From an uncultured Ruthenibacterium sp. (GTDB lineage: Bacteria; Bacillota; Clostridia; Oscillospirales; Ruminococcaceae): a stretch of 34,110 nucleotides of DNA. Shown here piece by piece: positions 14,972 to 24,080 of this stretch. A program made the position numbers and the translations under genes. The stretch spans positions 1 to 34,110 of the forward strand of contig CAJUMH010000028.1 in assembly GCA_910587145.1 (NCBI GenBank). The letters run 5' to 3'. A model generated the notes under the pieces. The model saw nothing but the letters and a program-made list of their open reading frames with translations, was not told the DNA's origin and did no database searches. The stretch's first letter is position 1. Each line of letters begins with the position of its first letter.

Positions 14972-15952
14972 ATGGAAGCAAAGAAAATTGTGGAGGCGAT
15001 CCGCCTTGCCGCAGGCGCCGGCGGGATCCGGCAGATTTTTCTGGTGGGATGCGGCGGCTCCATGGCGGGGCTTTACCCGGCATGGTATCTGCTGAGCCGC
15101 GAGGCAAAAAGCCTGCGGGCGGAATATCACACCAGCAATGAATTTGTTTACGCAACGCCGGCCGCCTGCGGCGCGCAGTCTGTTGTAATCTGCTGTTCCC
15201 TGATAGATACGCCCGAAACGGTGGAGGCGTGCCGCACAGCCGTTGAAAGAGGGGCGTATACAATCGCTTTGGCGGGCAGCGAGCATTCCAAGATGATGGA
15301 GCTTACCCCATATTCCATCCGCTACAGAAACTTCGACGCCAGAAAGCGCGATACCAGCGCAACGCAGACAAAACATGCGCTGGCGCTGCGGGTCGCCTTT
15401 GAACTTTTGCATCAGCTGGAAGGTTATGCCGCGTACGACGACGCGATTCGGGCATACGAAATGCTGGATTCCATCGTGCTGGACGGTTTGCGCTATTCCG
15501 ACAGGCGCGCTCCGCTTTTTGCCGAAAAGACCGCAGAGGAATCGATCATTTACGTTATGGGCAGCGGCGCGAATAACGGGGCGATGTATGCGTCTTCCAT
15601 CTGCAACCTGCTGGAATGCATGTGGACGGACTCCGTCGCGGTAAATACGGGGGAATACTTCCACGGCCCGTTCGAGACGACGGATCAGAATTTGGCGGTA
15701 ATGCTGATGATCGGCGCAGGCAGAACAAGGGCGCTGGACGAACGCGCGCACAAATTTTTGCGCCGCTATTGCGACAATTTAACGGTGATCGATTCCAAGA
15801 ATTTTGGAATCGACCGCATGCCGCCCGCCGTGCGGGAATACTTCGACCCGCTGGTATTTATGCCGGTAATGGATATCTACAATACGGCGCTGGCCAAATT
15901 GCGCGGCCATTGCGAGCAGGATCGCCGTTACATGCACAAAATTCCGTATTGA
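14972..15952 (+). CDS. FrlB-like SIS-domain deglycase, first copy
   Basis: This 326-aa protein has two sugar-isomerase (SIS) domains. The first (about 25-150) holds FLVGCGGSMAG, TSNEFVYATP and CSLIDTPETVEA. The second (about 190-320) holds VMGSGANNGA, CMWTDSVAVNTGEYFHGPFE and a C-terminal RRYMHKIPY. The pattern S.EF...GE.FHGP.E and the ending resemble FrlB, the fructoselysine-6-phosphate deglycase, more than GlmS or AgaS. The start at 14972 has GGGGAGG 8 bases upstream; ATGs at 14912 and 14924 sit on the promoter. It is cytoplasmic and would split a phosphorylated Amadori compound into glucose-6-phosphate and an amine. A second paralogue follows 32 bases later, so the two may form a heteromer or have different substrates. 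Confidence 0.85.
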   Translation: MEAKKIVEAIRLAAGAGGIRQIFLVGCGGSMAGLYPAWYLLSREAKSLRAEYHTSNEFVYATPAACGAQSVVICCSLIDTPETVEACRTAVERGAYTIALAGSEHSKMMELTPYSIRYRNFDARKRDTSATQTKHALALRVAFELLHQLEGYAAYDDAIRAYEMLDSIVLDGLRYSDRRAPLFAEKTAEESIIYVMGSGANNGAMYASSICNLLECMWTDSVAVNTGEYFHGPFETTDQNLAVMLMIGAGRTRALDERAHKFLRRYCDNLTVIDSKNFGIDRMPPAVREYFDPLVFMPVMDIYNTALAKLRGHCEQDRRYMHKIPY

Positions 15953-15984
15953 CCCGCAAAGCGGGAGAGGGGAGTATCGACAAC

Positions 15985-16962
15985 ATGCAAATTGCAGAAA
16001 TTGTCCGGGATATTTTATCCAAAAATACAATCGACAGTATTTTTTTTGTTGCGTGCGGCGGCTCGAAGGCGGCCTGCTGGCCGGCTCTGTTTTTTCTGGA
16101 GACAGAAGCAAAAGGCCTGAAGTCCATGCTTCTTACCAGCAACGAGTTCGTATATGCAACGCCGGCTGCCTGTACGGAGCATTCCATTGTGGTGGCATGC
16201 TCGCTGCGGGGAACGCCGGAGACGGTGGAGGCGCTGCGCACGGGGGCAAAGCGCGGCGCGCAGACGGTGGCTTTTACAGGAGATCCGGCTTTTTTGGGCG
16301 ACGCAGAGTATGCGCTTGCCCGGGCGGGCAACTATATGGTACCATACCGCAACAGCGATGCGCTGCCCTGCACGGAGGGGAATGCGGTAAAGCTGTTTGA
16401 GTTTGCCGTAGAGCTTCTGCATCAGGTGGAAGGGTACGAGGGCTACGCCGATATGCGCGAGGGCCTGCGTGCGCTGGACGGCGTAATACGGGAATCTGTG
16501 CGCAGGGCGGCGGCCAGGGCGGATGAATTTGCAAAAAAATATGCAGAGAAGGATACAATTTATGTGATCGGCAGCGGGCCGGCGTATGGGGCGGCGTATG
16601 CGTTTTCGATCTGCAGTCTGATGGAGATTTCGTGGATACACTCCCCGACGGTGCACTCGGGCGAATATTTTCACGGCCCGTTTGAAACCACCAGCCCCGC
16701 GCTGCCGGTGCTGCTGTTAAAAAGCGAAGGCCCAACTCGCCCTTTGGACGAGCGTGTGGAGCGCTTCCTGCAGGAGCATGCCGGCAGCCACAGCATTCTG
16801 GATGCGCGCGAGCTGGCAATGGACAGGCTGCCCGAAGCGGTGCGCGGTTATTTCAGCGGCCTTGTGCTGGGCGGCGTATTGAGTAGCTACCTGAACAGGC
16901 TGGGCGAGGTTCGCCGGCACGACCGTTCGGTGCGCCGTTATATGTGGCAGGTAGAATACTGA
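15985..16962 (+). CDS. FrlB-like SIS-domain deglycase, second copy
   Basis: This 325-aa paralogue of the preceding gene has the same two SIS domains and landmarks: FFVACGGSKAA, LTSNEFVYATPAAC, CSLRGTPETVEALR, VIGSGPAYGAAYA, HSGEYFHGPFETT and the ending RRYMWQVEY, close to the RRYYGGLVEY ending of E. coli FrlB. GAGGGGAG lies 10 bases upstream of the ATG. The pair probably arose by tandem duplication and then diverged, since conserved motifs are shared but much of the surface is not. The function expected is hydrolysis of a 6-phosphorylated sugar-amine made by the PfkB kinase downstream. Confidence 0.86.
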   Translation: MQIAEIVRDILSKNTIDSIFFVACGGSKAACWPALFFLETEAKGLKSMLLTSNEFVYATPAACTEHSIVVACSLRGTPETVEALRTGAKRGAQTVAFTGDPAFLGDAEYALARAGNYMVPYRNSDALPCTEGNAVKLFEFAVELLHQVEGYEGYADMREGLRALDGVIRESVRRAAARADEFAKKYAEKDTIYVIGSGPAYGAAYAFSICSLMEISWIHSPTVHSGEYFHGPFETTSPALPVLLLKSEGPTRPLDERVERFLQEHAGSHSILDARELAMDRLPEAVRGYFSGLVLGGVLSSYLNRLGEVRRHDRSVRRYMWQVEY

Positions 16963-17005
16963 GCCTTTGCGGTGCGGCAAGAGAAAGGACGCGCGGGAAT
17001 TGAGC

Positions 17006-18388
17006 ATGCAAAAACGATTCTATTCCGGCCTTTCCCTGCTTCCCGGCGATTGGAACGCAGAAGAGCCGGTTCGCAGAAACCTCTCGCTGCTCACAGCCAG
17101 TATGATATTCAGCTCCATCTGGCTGATGATCTCCACAGAAGCGCCGCTCACCGGTTTTTTAAGCGCGTTGCATGCAAGCGATTTTGTATATGGGCTTATC
17201 ATGAGCCTGCCCTATTTTGGCGCGCTGTTTCAGCTGCCGGGCTCCGGCATTTTGGCGCGCCTGCGCCGAAAAACCGTTTTATACCGCTGCGCGGGAATCG
17301 TCCGGGGCCTGCTGTGGATCGCGATTGGTTTTACTGCGCTTCTCCCGGCCGAAAAGCATCCTCTTGCTGCTGTTTTGCTGCTGGCGTCGGCGGCCGCTGT
17401 TTGCGGGGCGTTTGTCAATATGACGCTTACAACGCTGCTGGGGATCGTGGCGCCGGAGCATATTTTGGGGCGTTACCTTTCCGCGCGCAACCGCGTTGGC
17501 GTATTGGCAGATCTTGGATGCGGGCTTTTGCTCTCTCTGCTGCTGGATCATATCATCGCGCCGTATAATTATGCGCTTGTATTCGGCATTGCGGGCCTTG
17601 GCAGCATTGCGGACGCGTGCATTGCCGGACTCGTAGAAGAACCGGCCGTGGCGCCACCCCCGCGTAGAGCGGGCGGGCCTGCGCTGCGGGAGATGCTGCA
17701 CAACAGGGGCTTTGTGCGCTGCGTGCTGTTTTGGGTGGCGTGGAATTTCAGCTATTATATTGCTTCCCCCTTCAATGCGAAATACTGCCTGGGCCCCCTC
17801 GAGATGAGCTTCACACAGTTTACCATAGGCTGCAATTATCTGTACTATGCCGTTACGATTTTTGCGCTGCCGCGGTGGGGCAGGTTTATCGACCGTTTTG
17901 GCTGCAAAAATACCATTTATTTTGCGTTCAGCGCCATTGGCGCGATTGGCATGCTGTGGCTCTTTGCAAAGCCGGGCCGTCTTTTGATTCCGGTGCTGTT
18001 CTATGGCCTTGGCGGAACGGTCTGGTGCGTTGTAGAGCTGCTGAACCAGCATATGATGATCTCCCAGACTCCGGGCGAAGAGCGGCATCGCTATATCGCG
18101 GCCTATTCCGTCTTTTCCATGGTTCTGGGGCAGGGAATGGCCACGCTGTGCGGCGGCGCGGTGATGGGCCTGATCGACCGTGCAATCGGCGGCGGGCGCT
18201 GGCGAATCTTATGGTTTGAACTGGATAAATATCAGCTTTTATTTACCTTTGCATGCGTTTTGCGCTTTGCCGTTATCTTTTTTCTGGCCCCCCGCCTGCA
18301 GGAAAAGGAGGTTCCCCTGCGCGGGACGCCTGGAGCGATCTTCCGAGCGCTGCGCAAAGCGCTTTCCCGAACAAAGAAAGAGCGATAA
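17006..18388 (+). CDS. Major facilitator superfamily transporter
   Basis: This 460-aa protein has about twelve hydrophobic segments and a short soluble N-terminus (MQKRFYSGLSLLPGDWNAEEPVRRN). A basic loop after segment 2, ARLRRKTVLYR, corresponds to the MFS signature loop, and a second at WGRFIDRFGCKN corresponds to its repeat after segment 8. The start is the ATG at 17006; TTG at 17000 is possible. It lies 43 bases after the second SIS gene in the same operon. An MFS permease together with a complete set of ABC permeases in one operon is unusual. It could import a second substrate or export a breakdown product such as the freed amine. Confidence 0.85.
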   Translation: MQKRFYSGLSLLPGDWNAEEPVRRNLSLLTASMIFSSIWLMISTEAPLTGFLSALHASDFVYGLIMSLPYFGALFQLPGSGILARLRRKTVLYRCAGIVRGLLWIAIGFTALLPAEKHPLAAVLLLASAAAVCGAFVNMTLTTLLGIVAPEHILGRYLSARNRVGVLADLGCGLLLSLLLDHIIAPYNYALVFGIAGLGSIADACIAGLVEEPAVAPPPRRAGGPALREMLHNRGFVRCVLFWVAWNFSYYIASPFNAKYCLGPLEMSFTQFTIGCNYLYYAVTIFALPRWGRFIDRFGCKNTIYFAFSAIGAIGMLWLFAKPGRLLIPVLFYGLGGTVWCVVELLNQHMMISQTPGEERHRYIAAYSVFSMVLGQGMATLCGGAVMGLIDRAIGGGRWRILWFELDKYQLLFTFACVLRFAVIFFLAPRLQEKEVPLRGTPGAIFRALRKALSRTKKER

Positions 18389-18574
18389 AAGCGGCGGCGC
18401 GGCCTTGGGGTCGACGGCGGGAACGGGAACAGAGAAAACAGCGCGGCAGGGGCGGGGCGTCGGCCTTTGCATCCTGGGGGCTCGGTTTTGTCTGTGTTGG
18501 CATTTTCGCATGCCCGGCGTTTTTGCAGCGCTTTGCGCATGGCGGAGGAGATTCCGAAAAAGGAGAGAACGCAT

Positions 18575-19471
18575 ATGAAAGAAAACAGGCCGCGCATCGC
18601 CTGTGTGGGATTGAATGTTGTGGATTGCTACGAGCATCAGGGCAGGGCCTATCCTGGCGGAAACGAATACAATGTGAGCATATTTGCAGCGCGCCTTGGC
18701 GCGCAGACTTCCTTTATCGGATGCTTTGGCCCGGATTTTTATTCCGGAGCGAACTACGCGTTCGCGCTGGAGGCGGGCGTGGATCTTTCGCACTGCCGGT
18801 TTTATCCCGAACGCTGCGGCATGGCCGTTGCAACGCTGAAAGACGGAGACCGTGTGTTTGCGGGCGGCAATCGGGGCGGCGTTACGGCGCGCCATCCCAT
18901 CGAGCTGACGGAGCTGGATCTTGCCTTTTTGCGGGCGCATGATATTACCGTATCGGACAGATATTCCCGTATGCCCGCGCGGGAATTTGAAAAGATGCAT
19001 CAAAACGGCGTGAGTCTGGCGTATGATTTCGGCGATGAAAAAATAGACGGGCTCGCGCAGGAGGTTCTGCCGTTTTGCACTTATGCGTTTTTTTCCTGCA
19101 GTCAGCGCGGTGAACGGGAGATTGAGCAGCTTGTCCAAACGGCGTTTTCCGCGGGCTGCCGCTATGTTCTGGCAACTCTGGGAGAGCGCGGCGCGCGGGC
19201 TTACGTAAAAGCTGCCGGCCGGCCGTTTTTCTGCGCTGCGCCGAAGCTGCAGGCGCTCGATACCATGGGCGCCGGGGATTCGTTTCTTTCCGCTTTTCTT
19301 GTGGAGGCGGCAACGCGCTGCGGGCTGGAGCCGCATACGGAAAGCGACTGGACGGCATGCCTTGAAGCGGGCACGCAGTTTGCATCGAAAAACTGTATGT
19401 ATTACGGTTCCATCGGCAGGGGCCTGCCCTATCCGGTGGGCGGTGCAGAGAAGGAAGTGGAACGCTATTAG
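18575..19471 (+). CDS. PfkB-family sugar-amine kinase, FrlD-like
   Basis: This 298-aa ribokinase-fold enzyme has the substrate-binding GGN at 28-30 (AYPGGNEYNVSIFAARLG) and the ATP/anion-hole motif DTMGAGDSF (229-237) with catalytic base Asp235. The short length, the early GGNxxNV and the absence of a lid-forming extension resemble FrlD, fructoselysine 6-kinase. It would phosphorylate the imported Amadori product at C6 in the cytoplasm, producing the substrate for the two SIS deglycases. The start at 18575 has AAAGGAGAG 9 bases upstream. About 186 bases of GC-rich DNA without a gene separate it from the MFS gene. Confidence 0.87.
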   Translation: MKENRPRIACVGLNVVDCYEHQGRAYPGGNEYNVSIFAARLGAQTSFIGCFGPDFYSGANYAFALEAGVDLSHCRFYPERCGMAVATLKDGDRVFAGGNRGGVTARHPIELTELDLAFLRAHDITVSDRYSRMPAREFEKMHQNGVSLAYDFGDEKIDGLAQEVLPFCTYAFFSCSQRGEREIEQLVQTAFSAGCRYVLATLGERGARAYVKAAGRPFFCAAPKLQALDTMGAGDSFLSAFLVEAATRCGLEPHTESDWTACLEAGTQFASKNCMYYGSIGRGLPYPVGGAEKEVERY

Positions 19472-19573
19472 GCAAAGCGGGCCGGCAAATCAAACTGGCA
19501 TTTTGCCGCCTGCCCCAAAGGTTTTTCCGGGGACGGCGGCAGATCGTATGAAAAAGCAAAAGGAGGAGAAAAA

Positions 19574-20965
19574 ATGATGGTATCAAACAATTTTACCCGT
19601 TTTCGGAAGGTTCTGGCAATCTTTATGACGCTTTGCATGGCGGCCGGATGCCTGGCCGGCTGCTCGGGAACGTCCAGCCCGGCCCCTGCGGTAACCGGCA
19701 GCTCCGCCGCACAGCCGGCGGCTGCGAATGATGTGCAGCATTATTTGGAAACGGGCGAGATCACCGATGCGGCCGTGAGCCTGCGCTGGCTTCATCGATT
19801 CCCGAGCGAGGATGAGGCCGCGTATTTCCAAAGCATTGCAGACGAATACACGCGGATGCATCCGAATGTGACGATCAAAATCGATACGGCCGGCGACGAA
19901 GCGATGAAGGAAAAGCTGCGCGTGATGATGGGCGGCGGCGACGTGCCGGATATTTATTATTCCTGGTCCGGAGAATTTGCGGCCAAGTTTGTGCGGGCCG
20001 GGGCGGCGGTCGATCTGACGCCCTATCAGGAGGCCGACCCGGAATGGAAAGAGACGATCTCTGAAGTTTACTGGGACAACGGCGCGGTAAGCGGCGCGGA
20101 TTACGGCGTTCCGTTCCGCTTTACCGGCGGTGCGGTGATGTACAATACCAAGCTGTTCGAGGAGCTGGAGCTGTCTGTTCCCAAAACATGGGCCGAGCTG
20201 GAAGCCGTCTCCCAGAAGCTGTTGGACGCCGGTTACACGCCGATGCTTTGCGGCAACGCCCAGCCGTGGATTTCTGCCTGGTGGTTTACGGCGCTGTTTG
20301 AACAGATGGTGCCCGAGGATATCCGCACACAGGATTATAACGCCGCAACGGGAGAATGGACGGATCCCGGCTATGCAAAGGCGCTGGCCCTGATGCAGGG
20401 CATGTATGAAAAACAGTATCTGAACCAGAACATCAACAGCATGACGGACGATCAGGCGACGGAGCTGTTCGCATCCGGCCAGGGCGGCATGTATTACACG
20501 GGTCTGTATAATTTTGATCCCATGAGCGAGAAAATGGGCGAGGAGAACTGGGACTGGTTCCCGTTCCCGGCAATCGACGGCGCACCCGGCCGCGCCAATA
20601 CCGTTGTGGGCGCAGCGGACCTCTTCATGGTCTCCAACAGATCCGCGCATCCCGAGGTGGCCGTAGACTTTTTAAAATTTCTCACCTCAAAGGAAAACCA
20701 GACGCGCCTGCCTGCGGAGACATGGCTGACGCCTGTGGTTACGGGAAGCTCCACCGGGGAAAATACCAGCAAAAAGGAAATGTCCTTTATTCAATATGTA
20801 TCGGAAGAGAGCAACGGCTTCTCGGAATATCTCGATACCGCTACCGATGCGCGCGTCTGCGATAAGCTTTTGGAGAATTTCCAGCTGCTGTACGACGGCA
20901 AGGCGCCGGAAAAGATCATGGAGGAAACGCAGCAGATCGCCGCAGATGTTCGGAAGGAAGGCTGA
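19574..20965 (+). CDS. ABC-transporter solute-binding lipoprotein (family 1)
   Basis: This 463-aa protein has a lipoprotein signal peptide (RKVLAIFMTLCMAAGCLAGC, lipid-bearing Cys at 30). A Ser/Ala/Pro linker follows, then an extracellular family-1 binding protein fold: YTRMHPNVTIKIDTAGDE, GGGDVPDIYYSW, GVPFRFTGGAVMYNTKLFEELEL, VPKTWAELEA. AAAAGGAGG stands just before two consecutive ATG codons (19574 and 19577); either may be used. It is anchored outside the membrane and delivers the sugar or sugar-amine to the two permeases that follow. Two strong hairpins separate it from the first permease and may raise its expression over theirs. Confidence 0.92.
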   Translation: MMVSNNFTRFRKVLAIFMTLCMAAGCLAGCSGTSSPAPAVTGSSAAQPAAANDVQHYLETGEITDAAVSLRWLHRFPSEDEAAYFQSIADEYTRMHPNVTIKIDTAGDEAMKEKLRVMMGGGDVPDIYYSWSGEFAAKFVRAGAAVDLTPYQEADPEWKETISEVYWDNGAVSGADYGVPFRFTGGAVMYNTKLFEELELSVPKTWAELEAVSQKLLDAGYTPMLCGNAQPWISAWWFTALFEQMVPEDIRTQDYNAATGEWTDPGYAKALALMQGMYEKQYLNQNINSMTDDQATELFASGQGGMYYTGLYNFDPMSEKMGEENWDWFPFPAIDGAPGRANTVVGAADLFMVSNRSAHPEVAVDFLKFLTSKENQTRLPAETWLTPVVTGSSTGENTSKKEMSFIQYVSEESNGFSEYLDTATDARVCDKLLENFQLLYDGKAPEKIMEETQQIAADVRKEG

Positions 20966-21020
20966 CGTTTCACGCAGCGTGAGACGTTCGATGCGCCGCA
21001 CAGGCGGGACTGTGCGGCGC
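20966..21020 (+). promoter_or_regulatory. Two intercistronic hairpins between binding protein and permease genes
   Basis: The first hairpin begins right at the stop: CGTTTCACGC (20966-20975) with GCGTGAGACG (20977-20986). The second is a perfect 11-bp stem GCGCCGCACAG (20993-21003) / CTGTGCGGCGC (21010-21020) with a 6-base loop. Neither is followed by a T run, so they are likelier to protect the upstream mRNA or weaken read-through than to end transcription fully. The same arrangement is known after other solute-binding-protein genes. Confidence 0.65.
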
Positions 21021-21099
21021 GTCGGCCTGACGCCTGACGCGAGCGGATTCGGCCGGGGCAGTGCGGCCGGGCCGCAGCTTACACAATCGGAGATGGGAG

Positions 21100-21993
21100 A
21101 TGATAGAAATGTTATATGTCAAAAAACGGACAATCCTGCTGTACATGCTGCCGGCGCTGATCCTTCTCACCGCATTTGTCTTTCTGCCGATCGTGTTGAA
21201 TTTTATTTACGCACTGTTTCGCTGGAGCTCCTTTTCCACGCAGTGGGATTTTGTGGGCCTGGCAAATTTTGCGCGGCTGCTTTCGGACGAGACAGTCTGG
21301 GTCGCATTCAAAAATAATCTCTGGTACGCTGTCCTTTCGCTGATTTTTCAGGTGGGCGGCTCCATGCTGATCGCCGCGCTGCTCGAAGAAAAATGGATGC
21401 GCAGGTCTCAGCCCTTTTTCCGAACGGTTTATTTTCTGCCCTCGATGATCTCGCTGACGGTGGTAGGCATTTTGTGGCAGACGATCTACAGCCCGGTTTT
21501 TGGTATCGTGAATCCCCTGCTGGAAAAGCTTGGCCTGGGAATGCTGGCTACGGACTGGCTGGGCAACACCAGGACGGCTATCTTTGCGGTAATCGCCGTA
21601 TCGCAATGGCAGTATTTCGGATATACGATGGTGCTGTTTTTAGTGGCGATGCAGGGGGTGCCGGGCGATTTGTACGAATCCGCCATCATAGACGGCGCGG
21701 GCCCGTTCCAGCGCTTTATCCATATTACGATCCCCAATATCAAAGAGATCATTCTCATAAACTGTATGACGACGATCATCGGCGCGTTTCAGGTGTTTGA
21801 CGAAATCTATATCATGACGGGCGGCGGCCCGGGCCGGTCTTCGGAGGTGCTGGGCAGCTATTTGTTTCGGACAGGCTTCCGCAACGACGAAATGGGCTAT
21901 GCCTCGGCCATCGCCACAATGGTGTTTTTTGTTACGTTTGTATTTTCTGTGATACAGATGCGGATCTCCGGTACGGGCAGGAGGGAAGAATAA
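21100..21993 (+). CDS. ABC sugar transporter permease 1 (MalF/UgpA type)
   Basis: This protein of about 297 aa has six hydrophobic segments. The cytoplasmic EAA loop is DLYESAIIDGAGPFQRFIHI...IPNI, the contact site for the ATPase. The ending MTGGGPGRSSEVLGSYLF...GYASAIATMVF is typical of the MalF-like component of carbohydrate ABC importers. Two starts fit: 21100, with GGAG 7 bases upstream, and 21109, with GGGAG 9 bases upstream. It lies in the operon between the binding protein and the second permease. No ATP-binding subunit is encoded nearby, so a shared MsmK-type ATPase is expected from elsewhere. Confidence 0.9.
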   Translation: MIEMLYVKKRTILLYMLPALILLTAFVFLPIVLNFIYALFRWSSFSTQWDFVGLANFARLLSDETVWVAFKNNLWYAVLSLIFQVGGSMLIAALLEEKWMRRSQPFFRTVYFLPSMISLTVVGILWQTIYSPVFGIVNPLLEKLGLGMLATDWLGNTRTAIFAVIAVSQWQYFGYTMVLFLVAMQGVPGDLYESAIIDGAGPFQRFIHITIPNIKEIILINCMTTIIGAFQVFDEIYIMTGGGPGRSSEVLGSYLFRTGFRNDEMGYASAIATMVFFVTFVFSVIQMRISGTGRREE

Positions 21994-22860
21994 ATGGCAA
22001 AAACAACGCCGAACCGCGCGCCGCGCATGCGCGGGCGAGAGGGAAATCGTGTTTTACACGCGCTGGCATTTGCCTTTTTGACGATTTTGGCGCTTGTAGA
22101 GCTGCTGCCTTTTTTGTGGATGTTTCTGTCGGGCTTTAAATCTACGCGGGAAATGCTGCTGGATCCGTTTGCCATGCCAAAAGTCTGGCTGCTCGAGAAT
22201 TATTTCACGGCATGGCGGGCGGGCGTTTCGCGCTACTTCGCCAACAGTATTTTTACAACCGTCGCCTCGACGATCCTGTGCGTGGCCGTGTGCAGCATGG
22301 CGGCCTATCCGCTGGCGCGCTTTCGCTTCCGCTTGAACCGGGCGATCCTGATGTATGTGCTCAGCGGAATGATGCTGGCGCCGATGGTGAGTCTCATCCC
22401 GCTTTACAAGATACTGTCCTTTTTAGGGCTGTACGATACGCGGCTTGCCCTGATCGTGCCTTATGTGGCCTTTCGCATCCCGTTTTCCACGTTCCTCATC
22501 TGGTCTCATTTTGTCACAATCCCGAAAGAGATCGAAGAAGCGGCGATTATCGACGGGTGCTCCAGCCTGCGGGTGCTGCTGCGGGTACTGCTGCCGTTGA
22601 GCAGGCCGATGCTGGCGACGACGGCGCTTCTGTGCGCGCGCTACGTTTGGAACGAGATGATGTTCGCCCTCTGCTTTATTGAAACGACTGCAATCAAAAC
22701 CATCCCGGTAGGCCTGCTGGCGCTGAAAGGGCAGGAATCAGGCGAATGGTCCATCCTGGTGGCGGGGCTGGCGCTCTCTACGATCCCCATTGTGATTTTG
22801 TATCTGATCTTCCAGAAACAGCTTGTGCGTGGAATGATGATGGGCAGCGTGAAAGGCTGA
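21994..22860 (+). CDS. ABC sugar transporter permease 2 (MalG/UgpE type)
   Basis: This 288-aa protein has six hydrophobic segments and the EAA loop EIEEAAIIDGCSSLRVLLRVLLPLSRPML. It starts directly after the stop of the first permease, so translation is coupled. The N-terminal sequence LVELLPFLWMFLSGFKSTREML and the C-terminal FQKQLVRGMMMGSVKG are standard for MalG-type permeases. It pairs with the preceding permease to form the membrane channel. It is the last gene of the operon, and no convincing terminator was seen after it. Confidence 0.92.
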   Translation: MAKTTPNRAPRMRGREGNRVLHALAFAFLTILALVELLPFLWMFLSGFKSTREMLLDPFAMPKVWLLENYFTAWRAGVSRYFANSIFTTVASTILCVAVCSMAAYPLARFRFRLNRAILMYVLSGMMLAPMVSLIPLYKILSFLGLYDTRLALIVPYVAFRIPFSTFLIWSHFVTIPKEIEEAAIIDGCSSLRVLLRVLLPLSRPMLATTALLCARYVWNEMMFALCFIETTAIKTIPVGLLALKGQESGEWSILVAGLALSTIPIVILYLIFQKQLVRGMMMGSVKG

Positions 22861-22980
22861 ACGCCCGCAGTGCGCCGTACAGGACGGTGAGATAAGAAAA
22901 TAAAGTGTCGGAAAGGCCCGCGTAGCGGGGCCGCGCCCGTAAATTTTGCAGAAAAAAATAATCCGCCGCGTTTGGGAAAA

Positions 22981-22986
22981 TATAAT
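22981..22986 (+). promoter_or_regulatory. Possible -10 element upstream of the ClpP-class gene
   Basis: TATAAT at 22981-22986 lies in an AT-rich patch about 125 bases before the tepA-like start. No -35 hexamer of good quality was found at 16-18 bases, so the call is weak. Confidence 0.3.
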
Positions 22987-23111
22987 CAGGAATCTCAACG
23001 GTGCTTTTGGCGTGATCCGGAGGTTTTCCGGGAAGGGCGGCCGCGGGCCGGCGGCCCGGTCCGGGCGATTCGCGCCGGAGCGCTGCAAAAAAACGAAAGG
23101 CGGCGGCTTTC

Positions 23112-23981
23112 ATGAAGGACGAGACAAAACGCAGAGAGCGCGCGCAGGCAGAGGATCTGGACGCGCAGACCGATCAGGAGCGCTTTGAAAAGGATTATAT
23201 TCTGGAGACGGGCTCCGTGCTGCGCACCAAGGGGCGTCACGCCATCCACTGCCTCACGGTGGTGGGGCAGATCGAGGGGCATTCCATCGCGCCCCAGACG
23301 CAGAAAACCACCAAATACGAGCATGTGATCCCGCAGCTTGTCTCCATCGAGGAGGATCCCGAGGTGGAGGGCCTGCTGGTGATTCTGAACACGGTGGGCG
23401 GCGACGTGGAGGCGGGGCTTGCGCTGGCAGAGCTCATCAGCGGCATCACCAAGCCCAGCGCAACACTGGTGCTGGGCGGCGGACATTCCATCGGCATTCC
23501 GCTGGCGGTATCGGCGCGGCGCAGCTTTATCGTGCCCACGGCCACCATGACGGTGCATCCGGTGCGCCATTCGGGGCTTGTTTTGGGCGTGCCGCAGACG
23601 ATGCGCTATTTCGAGCAGATGCAGCAGCGCATCACCGGCTTTGTCGCGGGCCATTCCCACATCAGCGAGGCGCGCTTTACCGAGCTGATGATGCACACGG
23701 GCGAGCTGGTGATGGATATGGGCAGCGTCGTGGACGGCGAAACCGCCGTGGCCGAGGGCCTGATCGACGAATTGGGCGGCCTTGGCGACGCGCTGCATTA
23801 TCTGTACGGCGCGATCGAGGCGCAGCGCGCCGGCTTGCCCCTGCCGGGAGAGGAAGCGCCCAAACAGGCGGCGAATATGCTCGGGAAGACAGCGAATACG
23901 CCCGGGAAGACGGCGAATGCGCCTGCGGCAAAACCTTCACAGCGCGCGCGCCGGCGCGGGACAACGGCGCGGCAGAAATAA
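23112..23981 (+). CDS. tepA: ClpP-class serine protease, TepA-like
   Basis: This 289-aa protein of the ClpP/crotonase fold has the catalytic Ser126 in GGGHSIG and His149 in MTVHPVRHSG, with NTVGGDVEAGLALAELI typical of the TepA/YmfB group. It lacks a signal peptide and is probably cytoplasmic. TepA of Bacillus was named for enhancing protein translocation and is linked to degradation of small peptides; in spore-formers it often lies near sporulation genes. The C-terminal 45 residues are a low-complexity tail with the repeat GKTAN(T/A)P and a basic end. The start has AAAGG upstream. It is followed by 405 bases before sipL. Confidence 0.85.
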   Translation: MKDETKRRERAQAEDLDAQTDQERFEKDYILETGSVLRTKGRHAIHCLTVVGQIEGHSIAPQTQKTTKYEHVIPQLVSIEEDPEVEGLLVILNTVGGDVEAGLALAELISGITKPSATLVLGGGHSIGIPLAVSARRSFIVPTATMTVHPVRHSGLVLGVPQTMRYFEQMQQRITGFVAGHSHISEARFTELMMHTGELVMDMGSVVDGETAVAEGLIDELGGLGDALHYLYGAIEAQRAGLPLPGEEAPKQAANMLGKTANTPGKTANAPAAKPSQRARRRGTTARQK

Positions 23982-24080
23982 AAAGACGCAGCCTGCGTCC
24001 AAACAAAGTGTCTGAAAATTCCCGCGCCGCCCGGTGCAGCCATGAAAGCAGCAGCGGTTTGAAAAAAACAAATCTCCCGA

